From contig CAJNDS010000001.1 of the NCBI GenBank assembly GCA_905221605.1, positions 628,025-670,024 of the forward strand: DNA of 42,000 nucleotides. The letters are read 5' to 3'. The translations under genes were made by a program, and so were the position numbers. The stretch is from Symbiodinium natans. Lineage: Eukaryota; Sar; Dinophyceae; Suessiales; Symbiodiniaceae. The notes under the pieces were generated by a model. It had not been told where the DNA came from. It was given only the letters and a program-made list of their open reading frames with translations, and ran no database searches. Position 1 is the stretch's first letter. Each line of letters begins with the position of its first letter. Shown here piece by piece: positions 41,641-42,000 of this stretch.

Positions 41641-42000
41641 CTCGCGGGGAGTTAGGCGTCTCAACGTGTGGAGTCTCGGGCTTGGGCTTCTGTTCCTTTT
41701 GGGTCCACTTGGATCACAGGACAATTTTGCTCCCAGCATCCAAAACATTCCCAACGCCCATAACCTCCAGACAGGCCCAAAAAGCAAAAAGTCCAAGACA
41801 AGAAGGGCCGACCCCCCCCCCCTCCCTCTACAGTCTGAACCTCCGACCCCAGCTTGCCTCGTCACACGTGACCGGCGTGTCAACAGCTGTCGCCCCTCCT
41901 TTCGCTCGGACCTGGCATTCGCTTCTAAGAGTCCTCACGGTTTAGGGTTTGGAAGTGTAGGGTTTGCACATTTAGGGTTGAGGAGCTTCGGGGTTTGGGA
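41641..42000. other. Upstream end of window
   Basis: Minus-strand open stretch at about 41655-41725 (linker-like, Pro/Glu/Lys), C-runs at 41813-41822 and TTTAGGG units from 41940. Not resolved into exons. Confidence 0.35.

Noticed and set aside
1-42000. Window as a true chromosome end or subtelomere
   Set aside because: Arrays change orientation dozens of times, most are under 250 bp, and they are separated by exons of one gene. An assembly artefact was considered, but phase-consistent exons across arrays argue against it.

Overview
The window most likely comes from a protist alga, probably a dinoflagellate. This is inferred from plant-type TTTAGGG telomeric repeats, a copia-type integrase fragment, GC-AG introns and short inverted-repeat elements that sit exactly where introns should be. 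No sequence search was possible, so the organism is an inference.

At first sight the 42 kb look like non-coding telomeric junk: perfect and degenerate TTTAGGG/CCCTAAA arrays in both orientations every few hundred bases, with unique islands of 30-250 bp between them. Read on the minus strand, the islands behave as exons. They have AG acceptors, GT or GC donors, open frames and a recurring domain signature: segments such as [45 protein letters not shown] and DGGPEYE, the strands of ASH (HYDIN/MSP-like) immunoglobulin folds. I therefore read nearly the whole window as one minus-strand gene for a HYDIN-like (or CFAP47-like) protein of the ciliary axoneme, running from beyond 41640 to below 786 with neither end inside.

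The introns hold four kinds of DNA. (1) Telomeric arrays, including octamer (TTTTAGGG, TTTAAGGG) and TTTGGGG forms, several of which supply the splice donor GTTTAG. (2) Short inverted-repeat elements in at least five families (here A, B, C, D, F). Elements A3, A5, A6, C1, D1 and F1 coincide with an intron or lie just inside its splice sites, and the flanking exons rejoin in phase; this is how introner elements behave. A4 forms a composite intron with a telomeric array, and A5 has an array inside it. (3) Simple repeats: a T-poor AAC/AAG tract of about 1.1 kb with an internal duplication, CTGTCTCT, CATA, CACCTA, and 57-bp and 23-bp minisatellites. (4) A decayed copia integrase fragment near 9.7-10.0 kb.

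Layout, high to low coordinates, which is the 5' to 3' order of the gene: 41.6-33.2 kb ASH exons and Lys/Glu-rich linkers; 33.2-27.3 kb sparse exons and the densest CCCTAAA region; 27.3-21.4 kb linker-type exons, including a CCCH-finger-like segment and the A3, A4 and A5 introns; 21.1-19.7 kb an ASH block with 52- and 61-nt introns; 19.7-17.3 kb satellite and octamer arrays around small exons; 17.0-11.2 kb small exons; 11.3-2.6 kb repeated ASH modules; 2.1-0.8 kb C-proximal exons of uncertain type. Exon edges were set by eye from splice signals and phase. Exons are individually uncertain; the pattern as a whole is much firmer.
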